From the NCBI GenBank assembly GCA_020444245.1, contig JAHLLI010000025.1:1-64000 (forward strand): a stretch of 64,000 bases of DNA. The letters are read 5' to 3'. Source of the DNA: Actinomycetales bacterium (lineage in GTDB: Bacteria > Actinomycetota > Actinomycetes > Actinomycetales > Cellulomonadaceae). This document shows, in pieces, positions 9,485 to 18,202 of this stretch. The notes under the pieces were generated by a model. The model was not told the DNA's origin, ran no database searches, and saw nothing but the letters and a program-made list of their open reading frames with translations. Positions within the stretch are counted from its first letter, which is position 1, and each line of letters starts with the position of its first letter. The translations under genes and the position numbers were made by a program.

Positions 9485-9524
9485 TGTAAAGACATTGTCA
9501 CATCGGTACGTCAGCAGTTACGAT
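9485..9524 (+). promoter_or_regulatory. Promoter with operator site D, upstream of the ABC transporter
   Basis: TGTAAAGACA at 9485-9494 matches 8 of 10 positions of the TGTCCAGACA core and lies inside the inverted repeat AATGT-AAAG-ACATT. It is followed by -35 TTGTCA (9495-9500) and, 18 bp on, -10 TACGAT (9519-9524). An AAACGTTT palindrome just upstream could be a second regulator site. Confidence 0.6.
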
Positions 9525-9614
9525 GACGGCGGCGATCACGCAGCGAGGCGTCCCAAGGCGCACCGCTCATGGGGCGGAGCTGGATCGCGTCCTTCAAAGA
9601 GGAGAGGATCAACG

Positions 9615-10598
9615 GTGATCAAGAGGCGTGGACTCAAGGCGCTGGCCGGCTTCGCCGCCACCGCCGTCCTGCTGGTGGGCTGCTCGTCCACCGATGGTGG
9701 AGGCAGCTCGACCGACTCGGCGTCGGCGGACGGCGGTTCGGCCGGCGGGAGCATCAAGATCGGCGCAACGTTCCCGATCCTGGACCAGTTCCTGCAGAAG
9801 GTGGCCGACGGCATGCAGGCCAAGGCCGACGAGCTGGGCGTCGAGCTCAACATCGTGGCGGCCCAGGAGAAGGCCGACGTGCAGCTCGGTCAGGTCGAAA
9901 ACTTCATCTCCGAGGGCGTGGACGCCATCCTGGTCGTCCCGGTCGACACCGACGCCGCCGGCCCGATGACCCAGGCGGCGCAGGACGCGGGCATCCCCCT
10001 GGTGTACGTCAACCGGCGGCCCTCCGACCTGCCGTCCGGCGTCCCCTACGTGGGCTCGGACTCCCTGGTCTCCGGCACGCTGGAGATGACCGAGCTCGCC
10101 AAGCTCGCCGGTGGCAAGGGCAACGTGGTGATCCTCCAGGGTGACCCGGCCAACGAGGCCGCCGTGCTGCGTACCAAGGGTTGCCAGGACGTCGTGGACA
10201 AGAACCCCGACATGGAGGTCACGAAGGTCCAGGCCGGGAACTGGTACCGGGAGGAGGGCCAGAGCATCATGGAGAACTGGCTCCAGTCCGGCGACCAGAT
10301 CAATGTCGTGTGCGCGAACAACGACGAGATGGCGCTCGGCGCGATCAACGCGATCAAGGCGGCGGGCATCTCGCTGGACGCCAGCGGCATCCTCGTCGGT
10401 GGCGTTGACGCCACGTCCGACGCGCTCGCCGCGATGGCTGCCGGCGACTTGGCTGTGACGGTCTTCCAGGACGCGTCCGGCCAGGGTGGTGGCGGCGTGC
10501 AGGCCGCGGTCGACCTGATCAACGGCAAGACCGTCGAGGACTACGTCGACATCCCGTATCAGCTGGTGACGCCGGACAACATGGCCGACTTCCAGTGA
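9615..10598 (+). CDS. Sugar ABC transporter substrate-binding lipoprotein
   Basis: 327 aa periplasmic-binding protein of the ribose/inositol type (type I fold). The signal peptide ends in a lipobox (LLVGC, Cys about 23), so it should be anchored to the outer face of the membrane. The GTG at 9615 was chosen because GGAGAGGA precedes it; the frame is open further upstream without a signal peptide. It begins an operon with the ATPase and permease genes. The inositol locus suggests myo-inositol or an isomer as ligand; that is inferred from context. Confidence 0.9.
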   Translation: MIKRRGLKALAGFAATAVLLVGCSSTDGGGSSTDSASADGGSAGGSIKIGATFPILDQFLQKVADGMQAKADELGVELNIVAAQEKADVQLGQVENFISEGVDAILVVPVDTDAAGPMTQAAQDAGIPLVYVNRRPSDLPSGVPYVGSDSLVSGTLEMTELAKLAGGKGNVVILQGDPANEAAVLRTKGCQDVVDKNPDMEVTKVQAGNWYREEGQSIMENWLQSGDQINVVCANNDEMALGAINAIKAAGISLDASGILVGGVDATSDALAAMAAGDLAVTVFQDASGQGGGGVQAAVDLINGKTVEDYVDIPYQLVTPDNMADFQ

Positions 10599-10602
10599 CG
10601 GC

Positions 10603-10643
10603 CACCCGGGGGGCGGGTTGTGTGAGCGCCCTCCCCCCGGGTG
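10603..10643 (+). terminator. Hairpin 1 between binding protein and ATPase genes
   Basis: Arms CACCCGGGGGG (10603-10613) and CCCCCCGGGTG (10633-10643). With hairpin 2 it probably protects the upstream mRNA or partly terminates, keeping the binding protein in excess over the membrane components. Confidence 0.55.
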
Positions 10644-10653
10644 CTTCACCTCT

Positions 10654-10688
10654 CGGGCACAGGCCCGATCGTTGCGGGCCTGTGCCCG
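10654..10688 (+). terminator. Hairpin 2 between binding protein and ATPase genes
   Basis: Perfect 14-bp arms (CGGGCACAGGCCCG at 10654-10667 and its complement at 10675-10688) with a 7-base loop. It lies about 105 bases before the ATPase start. Confidence 0.6.
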
Positions 10689-10794
10689 CACGACGCTTGC
10701 CTCGGCCGAGACGTTGAGAGCAGTGTCATCCCCGTACCCCGCGCGACGTGGCCCAGTGCCGCGCGTGCGCGCCCGATCGAGCACGTGAGGCGTC

Positions 10795-12297
10795 ATGGCA
10801 GACGAGTACATCCTCAGGATGTCGAACATCACGAAGACCTTTCCAGGTGTGGTCGCACTCAACGACGTCCACCTCGATGTGCGGCCGGGCACGGTGCACG
10901 CGCTGGTCGGCGAGAACGGGGCCGGCAAGTCGACGCTGATGAAGGTCCTCATCGGGATGTACCAGAAGGACTCGGGCACCGTCGTGTTCGACGGCCAGGA
11001 GGTCGACCTCCACGAGACCGCGGAGGGCCTGGACCTGGGGATCTCGATGATCCACCAGGAGCTTGCCCCGGTTCCCGAGATGACGGTCGCCGAGAACATC
11101 TACCTGGGCCGCGAGCCCCTGAACGGTCTCCGACTGGTCGACAAGGCTCTGATGCGGCGGATGGCACAGGAGCTGTTCGACGAGTGGAGCATCCCCCTGG
11201 ACCCTGCCGTGCAGATGAAGAAGCTCACGGTGGCGTCCATGCAGCTCGTGGAGATCGCCAAGGCGATCAGCTACGACGCCAAGGCGATCATCATGGACGA
11301 GCCGACGTCGGCCATCACGGACCGTGAGGTCGACCTGCTGTTCACGATGATCCGTCGGCTGCGTGACCGCGGCACGGCGATCATCTACATCAGCCACAAG
11401 ATGGACGAGATCTTCAAGATCTCCGACGAGATCACGGTGTTCCGCGACGGGCAGTGGGTACTGACCGAGCCCGCGTCGAGCCTGGACATCCCGGCCCTCA
11501 TCACCGCGATGGTGGGCCGCGAGCTCACTCATATGTTCCCCAAGGAGGAGGCCGAGATCGGCGACGTCCTCCTGGAGGTCCGCAACCTCAATCGCGGACC
11601 GCTGGTCAAGGACGTGTCCTTCACGCTCCGCAAGGGCGAGATCCTCGGCCTTGCCGGTCTCGTCGGAGCGGGCCGTACCGAGGTGCTCGAGACGATCTTC
11701 GGCGTGCACCGGGCGGAGTCCGGACAGATCTTGGTCGACGGCGAGCGCGTCGATGTACACGAACCGCGCGACGCGATCGCGGCCGGCATGGCGCTACTCA
11801 CCGAGGACCGCCGCGCCACCGGGATCATGGGCGTGCTCAGCGTGCGGGACAACATGTTCGCGGCCGCGCTGCCGCGCTACAGCCCCGGTGGGATGGTCGA
11901 CCGCAAGAGGATCGATCGGGCGGCTGAGGAGCAGCGCACGGCTCTGGCGATCAAGACGCCGAGCCTCGACCAGCTGATCAAGAACCTGTCGGGCGGCAAC
12001 CAGCAGAAGGTGCTCGTCTCACGGTGGCTCCTGACGATGCCGGACATCCTGATGATCGACGAACCCACCCGAGGTATCGACGTCGGGGCCAAGTCCGAGA
12101 TCCACCGGATCATCTCCACACTTGCCAAGGAGGGCAAAGCCGTCCTGATGGTTTCCTCCGAGATGCCCGAGATCCTCGGGATGAGTGACCGGATCCTGGT
12201 CATGCACGAGGGCGAGGTCACCGGTGAGGTCTCGCGCGCCGAAGCCACCCAGGACAAGATCATGCAACTCGCCACCGGCACCGACGCCGCGGCCTGA
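10795..12297 (+). CDS. Sugar ABC transporter ATP-binding protein (two ATPase domains)
   Basis: 500 aa, the tandem-ATPase architecture of RbsA/MglA. The first Walker A is GENGAGKS (about 39-46) with a Walker B ending IIMDEPTSA. The second half has the degenerate Walker [10 protein letters not shown] (about 288-296), signature LSGGNQQKV and Walker [13 protein letters not shown]. It energises import through the following permease. Start ATG 10795; the permease start lies about 10 bases after its stop. Confidence 0.93.
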   Translation: MADEYILRMSNITKTFPGVVALNDVHLDVRPGTVHALVGENGAGKSTLMKVLIGMYQKDSGTVVFDGQEVDLHETAEGLDLGISMIHQELAPVPEMTVAENIYLGREPLNGLRLVDKALMRRMAQELFDEWSIPLDPAVQMKKLTVASMQLVEIAKAISYDAKAIIMDEPTSAITDREVDLLFTMIRRLRDRGTAIIYISHKMDEIFKISDEITVFRDGQWVLTEPASSLDIPALITAMVGRELTHMFPKEEAEIGDVLLEVRNLNRGPLVKDVSFTLRKGEILGLAGLVGAGRTEVLETIFGVHRAESGQILVDGERVDVHEPRDAIAAGMALLTEDRRATGIMGVLSVRDNMFAAALPRYSPGGMVDRKRIDRAAEEQRTALAIKTPSLDQLIKNLSGGNQQKVLVSRWLLTMPDILMIDEPTRGIDVGAKSEIHRIISTLAKEGKAVLMVSSEMPEILGMSDRILVMHEGEVTGEVSRAEATQDKIMQLATGTDAAA

Positions 12298-12307
12298 GAG
12301 GGAAATG

Positions 12308-13324
12308 ATGTCCACGACCACCAATGCCCCACAGGACAGCGCCACGGCGATCACGTCGCGGTTCAACTGGGGCGAGCTCGCCCGCAAGTACCTGATCATC
12401 CTGATCCTCATCGGCCTGATCGTCCTGCTGACGATCTTCACGGGTGGGTCGTTCATCAAGACCCAGAACTTGATCAACGTGGTGCGCCAGGTCTCGGCGA
12501 TCGGGATCATCGCGTGCGGCATGACATTCGTGATCATCACGCTGGGCATCGACCTATCGGTCGGCGCGACCGTGGCGGTCGCCGCGGTGGTGAGCGCGAG
12601 CCTGGCTCAGACCGACCAGGCGTCCGTGATCAAGTTCCCCGGGCTGGACCTCCCGGTCGTCGTCGCCGTGGCGGCCGCGCTCGGGGTCGGCGCGCTACTT
12701 GGGTTGCTCAACGGGTTGTTGATCACCAAGGCGCGGATCGCGCCGTTCATCGCGACCCTGGGTGGGTTCACCGCCTACCGCGGCATCGCGTACATCTACT
12801 CGGACGGCAGGCCGATCTCCACGCTCAAGGACGGGTTCAACTGGTTCGGGCAGGGTGATGTCCTGGGAATCCCGGTGCCCATCATCCTGTTCGCCCTGGT
12901 GGCCGTGATCGCCAGCATCCTGCTCAACCGCACCCGGTTCGGCCGGTACACGTACGCGATCGGCGGCAACGACCAGGCCGCCCGGGTGTCGGGCATCAAC
13001 ATCGACCGGGTCAGGCTCGGCATCTACACGTTCGTCGGCCTGCTCGCCGGTCTCGCAGGGCTGATCCTGGCGGCCCGGATCGGGTCGGGCAACCCGACGC
13101 TCGGCACCCAGATGGAGCTCGACGTCATCGCCGCGACCGTGATCGGTGGTACGTCGTTCGTCGGCGGTATCGGCACCATCTGGGGCTCGGTCGTCGGTGC
13201 GCTGATCATCGGCACGATCAACAACGGCCTGGACCTGCTGAACGTCTCACCGTTCTGGCAGATGGTCGTCAAGGGCGCCATCATCGTGGTCGCAATCATC
13301 ATCGACGAGCGCAAGAACAGATAG
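12308..13324 (+). CDS. Sugar ABC transporter permease
   Basis: 338 aa membrane protein of the RbsC/AraH family. It has about eight to ten hydrophobic segments, the loop GIDLSVGATVAV and the conserved ATVIGGTSFVGGIGT near the C-terminus. Two ATGs lie in tandem at 12305 and 12308; the second is better spaced from GAGAGGGA. The protein ends in a basic tail. With the two preceding genes it forms a complete importer for a cyclitol or monosaccharide. Confidence 0.92.
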   Translation: MSTTTNAPQDSATAITSRFNWGELARKYLIILILIGLIVLLTIFTGGSFIKTQNLINVVRQVSAIGIIACGMTFVIITLGIDLSVGATVAVAAVVSASLAQTDQASVIKFPGLDLPVVVAVAAALGVGALLGLLNGLLITKARIAPFIATLGGFTAYRGIAYIYSDGRPISTLKDGFNWFGQGDVLGIPVPIILFALVAVIASILLNRTRFGRYTYAIGGNDQAARVSGINIDRVRLGIYTFVGLLAGLAGLILAARIGSGNPTLGTQMELDVIAATVIGGTSFVGGIGTIWGSVVGALIIGTINNGLDLLNVSPFWQMVVKGAIIVVAIIIDERKNR

Positions 13325-13327
13325 GCC

Positions 13328-13392
13328 GGGCCCGCCGAGGCGGGCCCCACCGGCGTAGCACGGCCCGCGAGCTCTGACGCTCGCGGGCCGTG
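13328..13392. terminator. Double hairpin between convergent genes
   Basis: Two hairpins stand back to back: GGGCCCGCC with its complement (13328-13347), and a perfect 13-bp stem (13359-13371 with 13380-13392) with an 8-base loop. They separate the permease gene from the convergent oxidoreductase gene and can act on both strands. Confidence 0.75.
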
Positions 13393-13429
13393 GTGCGTGC
13401 GGACCGGTCCCGGCCGGATCGGTCGCCGG

Positions 13430-14617
13430 TCAGGCGGCGAACGTCGTGCGCCCGGTGGGTGCCGGTACCGTGTGCCACGTGCCGTCCTGGGCGCTCGTAT
13501 CGGCGGCGTGCGCGACCTCCGCGGCGGCCAGTCCGTCGGCCACGGATGGGGCCGTCTGCTCGCCGGTGAGCACGGACTCCAGGAACAGCGCGGCCTCGAT
13601 GACCTTGAGGTCGTCGAAGCTGAGCCCCATGCCGGCGCCCACCTGGAAGCGCCCGAAGGCGCCCATCGACGGGTCGGTGAGGATGCGCGTGTACCCGTAC
13701 GAGCCGTCGCTCTGGAGGCAGACGGCGACCTCGTTCATCCGCTCGAAGTCCCAGACCGCCGAACCACGCGTGCCGTAGACCGCGATCGAGTACTCGCACC
13801 GTGGCCCGACCGCGACGCGGGAGGACTCGAACGTACCGACCGCACCGGATGCGAAGCGGGCGTGGACCGCGGCCCAGTCCTCGTTCTCGACCGGCAGCAT
13901 CGGGGCGTCCGCGGCCGCCCTGACCTGGTGGCCGACGCCTCCGGCGGCGACCTCGGGCCGCTGTGGGATGAAGGTCGCCGTGATCGCGGAGACCTCGGAC
14001 ACGGGGTCGGCGAGCACGTACTGCCCGAGGTCGAAGCCGTGGCTGAGCAGGTCGCCGAGCACGCCGGTGCCGGCCTGTTCCTTGACGAACCGCCAGGTGC
14101 GCGGCCCGGCCGGGTCCGCGGAGTAGTCGGCGTCGAGTCGTACCCGGACGTTGGTGACCCGGCCGAGCTGCCCGCTGCGGACCAGGTCGCGTAGGTGCTG
14201 CACGGCCGGGGCGTGCCGGTAGTTGAACCCGACCGCGGTGACGAGCCCGGCTGCGTCGACCGCGGCGGCGATCGCCCGGGAGTCCGCCACGCCCGCGCCC
14301 ATCGGCTTCTCGATCCAGAATGGTTTGCCCGCCGCCGCAGCGGCGAGCGCGAACTCCTTGTGCAGGGAGTTGGGTGCAGCGATCGAGACGACGTCGACAC
14401 CGGGGTCGGCGAGCACGTCGCGGTAGTCGGTGGTGCTGCGGGCGTAGCCGAGCCGGTCGACCAGACGTTGCGAGTTGGCCTCGACGGTGTCGGCGACCAC
14501 GACGAGCTCGGGAGAGACGCCGAGCTCGGGGTACTTGTCGCCCACCGCGAGGTAGCCGCGCGAGTGCACGGTGCCCATCCAGCCGGCCGAGATGAGTCCG
14601 ACGCCGATCCGTGTCAT
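13430..14617 (-). CDS. Gfo/Idh/MocA-family dehydrogenase (1 of 5)
   Basis: 395 aa NAD(P)-dependent sugar/cyclitol dehydrogenase. It has an N-terminal Rossmann motif in IGVGLISAGWMGTVHS and the EKP catalytic lysine in WIEKPMG; the C-terminal domain includes GVLGDLLSHGFDLGQY. It is longer than the other four dehydrogenases here. ATG 14617 has AAGGAG upstream and the start lies 10 bases after the preceding stop. It is the third and last gene of a minus-strand operon controlled from the LacI-facing promoter. The substrate is unknown; an inositol isomer or related cyclitol or uronate is inferred. Confidence 0.88.
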   Translation of the reverse strand: MTRIGVGLISAGWMGTVHSRGYLAVGDKYPELGVSPELVVVADTVEANSQRLVDRLGYARSTTDYRDVLADPGVDVVSIAAPNSLHKEFALAAAAAGKPFWIEKPMGAGVADSRAIAAAVDAAGLVTAVGFNYRHAPAVQHLRDLVRSGQLGRVTNVRVRLDADYSADPAGPRTWRFVKEQAGTGVLGDLLSHGFDLGQYVLADPVSEVSAITATFIPQRPEVAAGGVGHQVRAAADAPMLPVENEDWAAVHARFASGAVGTFESSRVAVGPRCEYSIAVYGTRGSAVWDFERMNEVAVCLQSDGSYGYTRILTDPSMGAFGRFQVGAGMGLSFDDLKVIEAALFLESVLTGEQTAPSVADGLAAAEVAHAADTSAQDGTWHTVPAPTGRTTFAA

Positions 14618-14627
14618 GGGTGCTCCT

Positions 14628-15641
14628 TCAGCTCTTGCGGACGTCTGCGACCAGGACGGGGCGGTGCTCGCGCATCGAGATGCCGCACGCCTCGGCGACG
14701 TACAAGGCCTCGAGTGCCTCCGCGGGCGTGCACGGGCTCGGCGCGCGGCCGGCGGCGACCTCGACGAACGTCGCGAGCTCGGCGCCGTACGCGGCCTCGA
14801 AGCGCTCGTGGTAGGTCTGGTAGGGCTCGGCACGGACCCAGGACAGCGCGGCCGTGGGCTCGGCGGTGACCAGCGGGGCGTGGTCGTCGAGGCCCACGTA
14901 CCTGGAGTCGGCGGAACCGTGCAGCTCCAGGCGGACGTCGTGCCCGGCGCCGTGGTACCGGGTCGCGGAGACCAGGGCCGTCATGTCGTCGTCGTAGGTC
15001 ACCACTGCGTTGCAGGTGTCCACGTCGCCGCCCGCTCGGAAGAAGTCCGCGCCCATGTTCGAGCCGGTGGCGCACACTGACAGTGCTCGTCGCCCTGTCA
15101 GCCAGGTGATCGCGTCGAAGTCGTGGATCGAGCAGTCCTTGAACAGCCCGCCCGAGGTCGGGATGTAGGCCGCGGGCGGGGGGGACACGTCGTAGGTGGT
15201 CGCGTGCACGGTGTGCACGAACCCGAGGGTGCCGGCCTGGTAGTCCTCCCGTGCGGTCCGGTACCCGGCGTCGAACCGGCGCTGGAAGCCGATCTGTACC
15301 GGGGCGTCGGGCCGCTCGGCCGCGTGGTCGACCACGTTGCGGGTGGCGGGCACGTCCAGGGCGATCGGCTTCTCGGTGAAGACCGCGATTCCGGCATCCA
15401 AGGCACGGTGGATGAGTGGCGCGTGGGCCGAGGTGTTCGCGGTGATGACGACCCCGTCGACGTCGGGCGCGAAGGCGTCGTCCGGGTCAATCGCTTCGGC
15501 CTTCGACGAACCTGCTGCGATCGCATCGGCTCGATCGTGTTTCCCGTCCGCCACGAGCAGGCGCGTGACGCTGTCGAGGGCGAGAAGGCGCCGGGCGTGC
15601 GCCTGGCCGATCTGGCCGGCTCCGATGAGGGCGATGCGCAT
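14628..15641 (-). CDS. Gfo/Idh/MocA-family dehydrogenase, IolG-like (2 of 5)
   Basis: 337 aa. Rossmann GxGxxG motif in RIALIGAGQIGQAHA, catalytic lysine in VFTEKPIALD, and the family helix CSIHDFDAITWL with the His/Asp pair of inositol dehydrogenases. The C-terminus carries the GAELATFVEVAAGR segment. It is the middle gene of the minus-strand three-gene operon, 18 bases after the first and 10 before the third. It is probably a cyclitol 2-dehydrogenase, but the specificity (myo-, scyllo-, D-chiro-) cannot be read from sequence. Confidence 0.88.
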   Translation of the reverse strand: MRIALIGAGQIGQAHARRLLALDSVTRLLVADGKHDRADAIAAGSSKAEAIDPDDAFAPDVDGVVITANTSAHAPLIHRALDAGIAVFTEKPIALDVPATRNVVDHAAERPDAPVQIGFQRRFDAGYRTAREDYQAGTLGFVHTVHATTYDVSPPPAAYIPTSGGLFKDCSIHDFDAITWLTGRRALSVCATGSNMGADFFRAGGDVDTCNAVVTYDDDMTALVSATRYHGAGHDVRLELHGSADSRYVGLDDHAPLVTAEPTAALSWVRAEPYQTYHERFEAAYGAELATFVEVAAGRAPSPCTPAEALEALYVAEACGISMREHRPVLVADVRKS

Positions 15642-15659
15642 GGCGGGGTCTCCTCGTGG

Positions 15660-16655
15660 TCAGCGATGGATCTCGACGGTTCGGCCGGTGCGGAGCGACT
15701 CGGTCGCGGCCTCGGCGATGCTCTGGGCCGCCAGCCCGTCGGCGAGCGACGGCGAAGGCGGCGCCTCGCCGTTGAGCGCGGCGACGAACGCCCCGAGCGC
15801 GAGCGGGTAGGTGTGCGCCATCCGCTCGAACCAGCCGGTGTCGAGGCCGGTGCTGGTCGTCGTGCCGAGGGCGTAGCGGGACACGGCGCCCGTGCGCCGA
15901 CGACCGGACTCGATCATGCCGGCCGAGCCGTTGACCTCGATGCGCTCGTCGTAGCCATAGGCTGTGCGCCGCGTCGAGTCGATCTGGCACAGCGCGCCGT
16001 TGTCGAGGCGCAGCGTGACCACGGAGGTGTCGACGTCGCCGACGTCGGCCACGGCCGGGTCGGCGAGCGCGGAGCCCGCGACGTGGACCTCGACGGGCTC
16101 GAGGCCGGTGATCCAGCGCAGCAGGTCGAAGAAGTGCACCGTCTGGTCGCGCATCTGGCCGCCCGACGCTGCGAGGTACGACAGCGGCGGCAGGCTGGGG
16201 CCCCGGCTGGTCATCTGGACGAGTTCGACAGTGCCGATGTCGCCGGCCTGGACAGCGTCGTGCACGGCGCGGTGGTCGGGGTCGAAGCGGCGGTTGAAGT
16301 CAACCATCGCCGTCACCCCGGACGCACGGACCGCGGCCACGGCCTCGGCGGCGACCTCCAGCGACAGGTCGATCGGCTTCTCGCAGAAGACGGCCTTGCC
16401 CGACGCCGCGCAGGCGTGCAGGAGCGAGGCGTGCGTGTGGGAGGTTGACGCGATGAGGACGGCGTCGATCTGCGGGTCGGCGAACACCCGGTCGATGTCG
16501 GTGACGGGCTGGGCGCCTGTCCTGGCCGCGAGCGCCTCGGTCCGAGCGCCGTCCGGGTCGGCGACGGTGCGCAGCTCGACGTCGGGGTGGTTCATCAGCG
16601 AGTTGGCGTGCACGGAGCCGATGAACCCGGCTCCGACGAGGGCGAACCGATGCAC
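15660..16655 (-). CDS. Gfo/Idh/MocA-family dehydrogenase, IolG-like (3 of 5)
   Basis: 331 aa from GTG 16655, which has GGAAGGGA upstream; the frame stays open to 16745 across the promoter, so that longer start is rejected. Rossmann motif ALVGAGFIGSVHAN, catalytic EKP in VFCEKPIDL, and QTVHFFDLLRWI with the His/Asp pair. It is the first gene of the minus-strand operon and is divergent from the LacI gene across a 16-bp perfect palindrome. It is about as similar by eye to the fifth dehydrogenase (21176-22162) as to its neighbours, suggesting duplication. Confidence 0.88.
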   Translation of the reverse strand: MHRFALVGAGFIGSVHANSLMNHPDVELRTVADPDGARTEALAARTGAQPVTDIDRVFADPQIDAVLIASTSHTHASLLHACAASGKAVFCEKPIDLSLEVAAEAVAAVRASGVTAMVDFNRRFDPDHRAVHDAVQAGDIGTVELVQMTSRGPSLPPLSYLAASGGQMRDQTVHFFDLLRWITGLEPVEVHVAGSALADPAVADVGDVDTSVVTLRLDNGALCQIDSTRRTAYGYDERIEVNGSAGMIESGRRRTGAVSRYALGTTTSTGLDTGWFERMAHTYPLALGAFVAALNGEAPPSPSLADGLAAQSIAEAATESLRTGRTVEIHR

Positions 16656-16692
16656 GGGCGTGTCCCTTCCGCTGCGCGTCGTCAGACGCTGG

Positions 16693-16708
16693 TGTGGACC
16701 GGTCCACA
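16693..16708. promoter_or_regulatory. LacI-type operator, 16-bp perfect palindrome
   Basis: TGTGGACCGGTCCACA is a perfect palindrome with the central CG typical of LacI-family operators. It lies 38 bases upstream of the dehydrogenase operon start and 75 bases upstream of the lacI-type gene, so it can control both divergent transcripts. Confidence 0.75.
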
Positions 16709-16782
16709 GTGCGTCCAAACTAGGGTCAGGGCGCGGTAGTGTCAAGGTCGTTCAACCCGTGGCGGGCCCGAGGGAGGTGGAC

Positions 16783-17844
16783 GTGGCTCGACCGACGATC
16801 CGGACCGTCGCCGAGCGCGCCGGGGTGTCCAAGTCGCTCGTCTCACTCGTGCTGCGCGACGCCCCGCACGTGAGCCCCGAGCGGCGCGCCGCCGTGCTGG
16901 CGGCGATCGAGGACCTGGGGTACCGGCCGCACGCGGCCGCGCGCGCGCTGTCGGAGTCGCGGGCACGCGCGGTGGGTGTCCTCGTCGACGACCTGCGCAA
17001 TCCCTGGTACCTCGGCGCGCTCGAGGGGCTGCACCAGGTGCTCGGCCGGGTCGGGCTCCAGGTTCTGCTCGCCGACCACCGGCTCGACCTCGCGGGCGGC
17101 CAGACCTTCGTGCGCACGATGCTCGAGATGCGGGTCGACGGCGTCGTGCTGGTCGGGTCGCTGCAGCCGTCCGCCGCGCTCGACGAGGTCGCTCGTCAGG
17201 TGCCGACTGTCGTGCTCGGCAACCGCGACCTCGACCTGCCAGGCGTGGTCACCGTCGCTGCCGACGACGAGGTGGGGGACCGTCTTGCCGTCGAGCACCT
17301 CACCGCATTGGGGCACCGACGGATCGGGGCGGTCGGGGTCACCACAACAACCGTGGGCCGCATCAGGCTCGACTCCTACCGGCGCTCGATGGCCGCGCGC
17401 AACCTCGCCGAGCACGTGGTGCTCGAGGTCGACGAGCCCACCGAGGACGGTGGCTACCGCGCAGCGATCCGGCTGCTCACCGCGCCTGCCCGTCCGACTG
17501 CGCTGGTCTGCTACAACGACATGACGGCTCTCGGTGCGCTCTCTGCCGCACGCGACCTGGGCCTGACGGTGCCGGAGGACCTGTCCGTCGTCGGGTACGA
17601 CAACACCCATCTCGCCGGGTTGCGCCACATCGACCTGACCAGCGTCGATCTCGCGTCGCGTCGGATCGGCGAGCGCGCCGCGCAGGTGCTGCTCGAGGCG
17701 GCGGACGGCTGGCCCGGGAGCGGCCTGGAGCTCGTGCCGCCGAGCCTCGTCGCGCGCGGCTCCTCCGGGCCTGCGCCGGGCTGCGGCGTCGCCCCTGGCG
17801 GTCAGGACCTTGGCCCCGGCGGCGCGGGGGACGGCGACGTCTGA
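16783..17844 (+). CDS. LacI-family transcriptional regulator
   Basis: 353 aa. The N-terminal helix-turn-helix has IRTVAERAGVSKSLVSLVL followed by the hinge helix YRPHAAARALSE; the ligand-binding domain follows, with VVGYDNTHLAGL near the C-terminus. GTG 16783 was chosen because AGGGAGG ends five bases upstream; a GTG six bases earlier is less well spaced. It is divergent from the three-dehydrogenase operon and probably autoregulates through the palindrome at 16693. The inducer is unknown. A Gly/Pro-rich tail of about 25 residues is unusual. Confidence 0.9.
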   Translation: MARPTIRTVAERAGVSKSLVSLVLRDAPHVSPERRAAVLAAIEDLGYRPHAAARALSESRARAVGVLVDDLRNPWYLGALEGLHQVLGRVGLQVLLADHRLDLAGGQTFVRTMLEMRVDGVVLVGSLQPSAALDEVARQVPTVVLGNRDLDLPGVVTVAADDEVGDRLAVEHLTALGHRRIGAVGVTTTTVGRIRLDSYRRSMAARNLAEHVVLEVDEPTEDGGYRAAIRLLTAPARPTALVCYNDMTALGALSAARDLGLTVPEDLSVVGYDNTHLAGLRHIDLTSVDLASRRIGERAAQVLLEAADGWPGSGLELVPPSLVARGSSGPAPGCGVAPGGQDLGPGGAGDGDV

Positions 17845-18202
17845 GCGCGCCCGACGCGCAAAGATTGAGCGAATGTCCAGACATACGCTTGACATGCCTT
17901 CGCGCCAGACATCACGATGAGGACACACCTGAGGAGGCGCGCGACGCAAGCCGCGCACCGACCCGGGCCCGGACGGTCGACCGGCCGCCGGGAGCGCGCC
18001 GACCGGGCCACCGTTGGCCCGGAGGATGTCGAGGGCGACATGGGAACGACGGCATGGCGCAGGGCATCGCGCCCGATGTCGCCGGCCACCGCGCGCCCGG
18101 CGTCGTCGATATGTGCGCGCACGCTGTCCCCAGCCCGCCGCCGCCCGGGCGCCAGCTCGCCGGCATAGCCCCGCCACCACCTCATCCAGGGAAGAAGGAC
18201 AC
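17845..18202 (+). promoter_or_regulatory. iolE promoter region with operator site C and a long leader
   Basis: Site C (17875-17894) reads GTCCAGACATACGCTTGACA: the TGTCCAGACA dyad followed by a perfect -35 TTGACA, with a weak -10 (TCACGA) about 17 bp further. Roughly 280 bases then precede the iolE start without a supportable gene, which leaves an unusually long GC-rich 5' leader. No known riboswitch was recognised. Confidence 0.65.
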
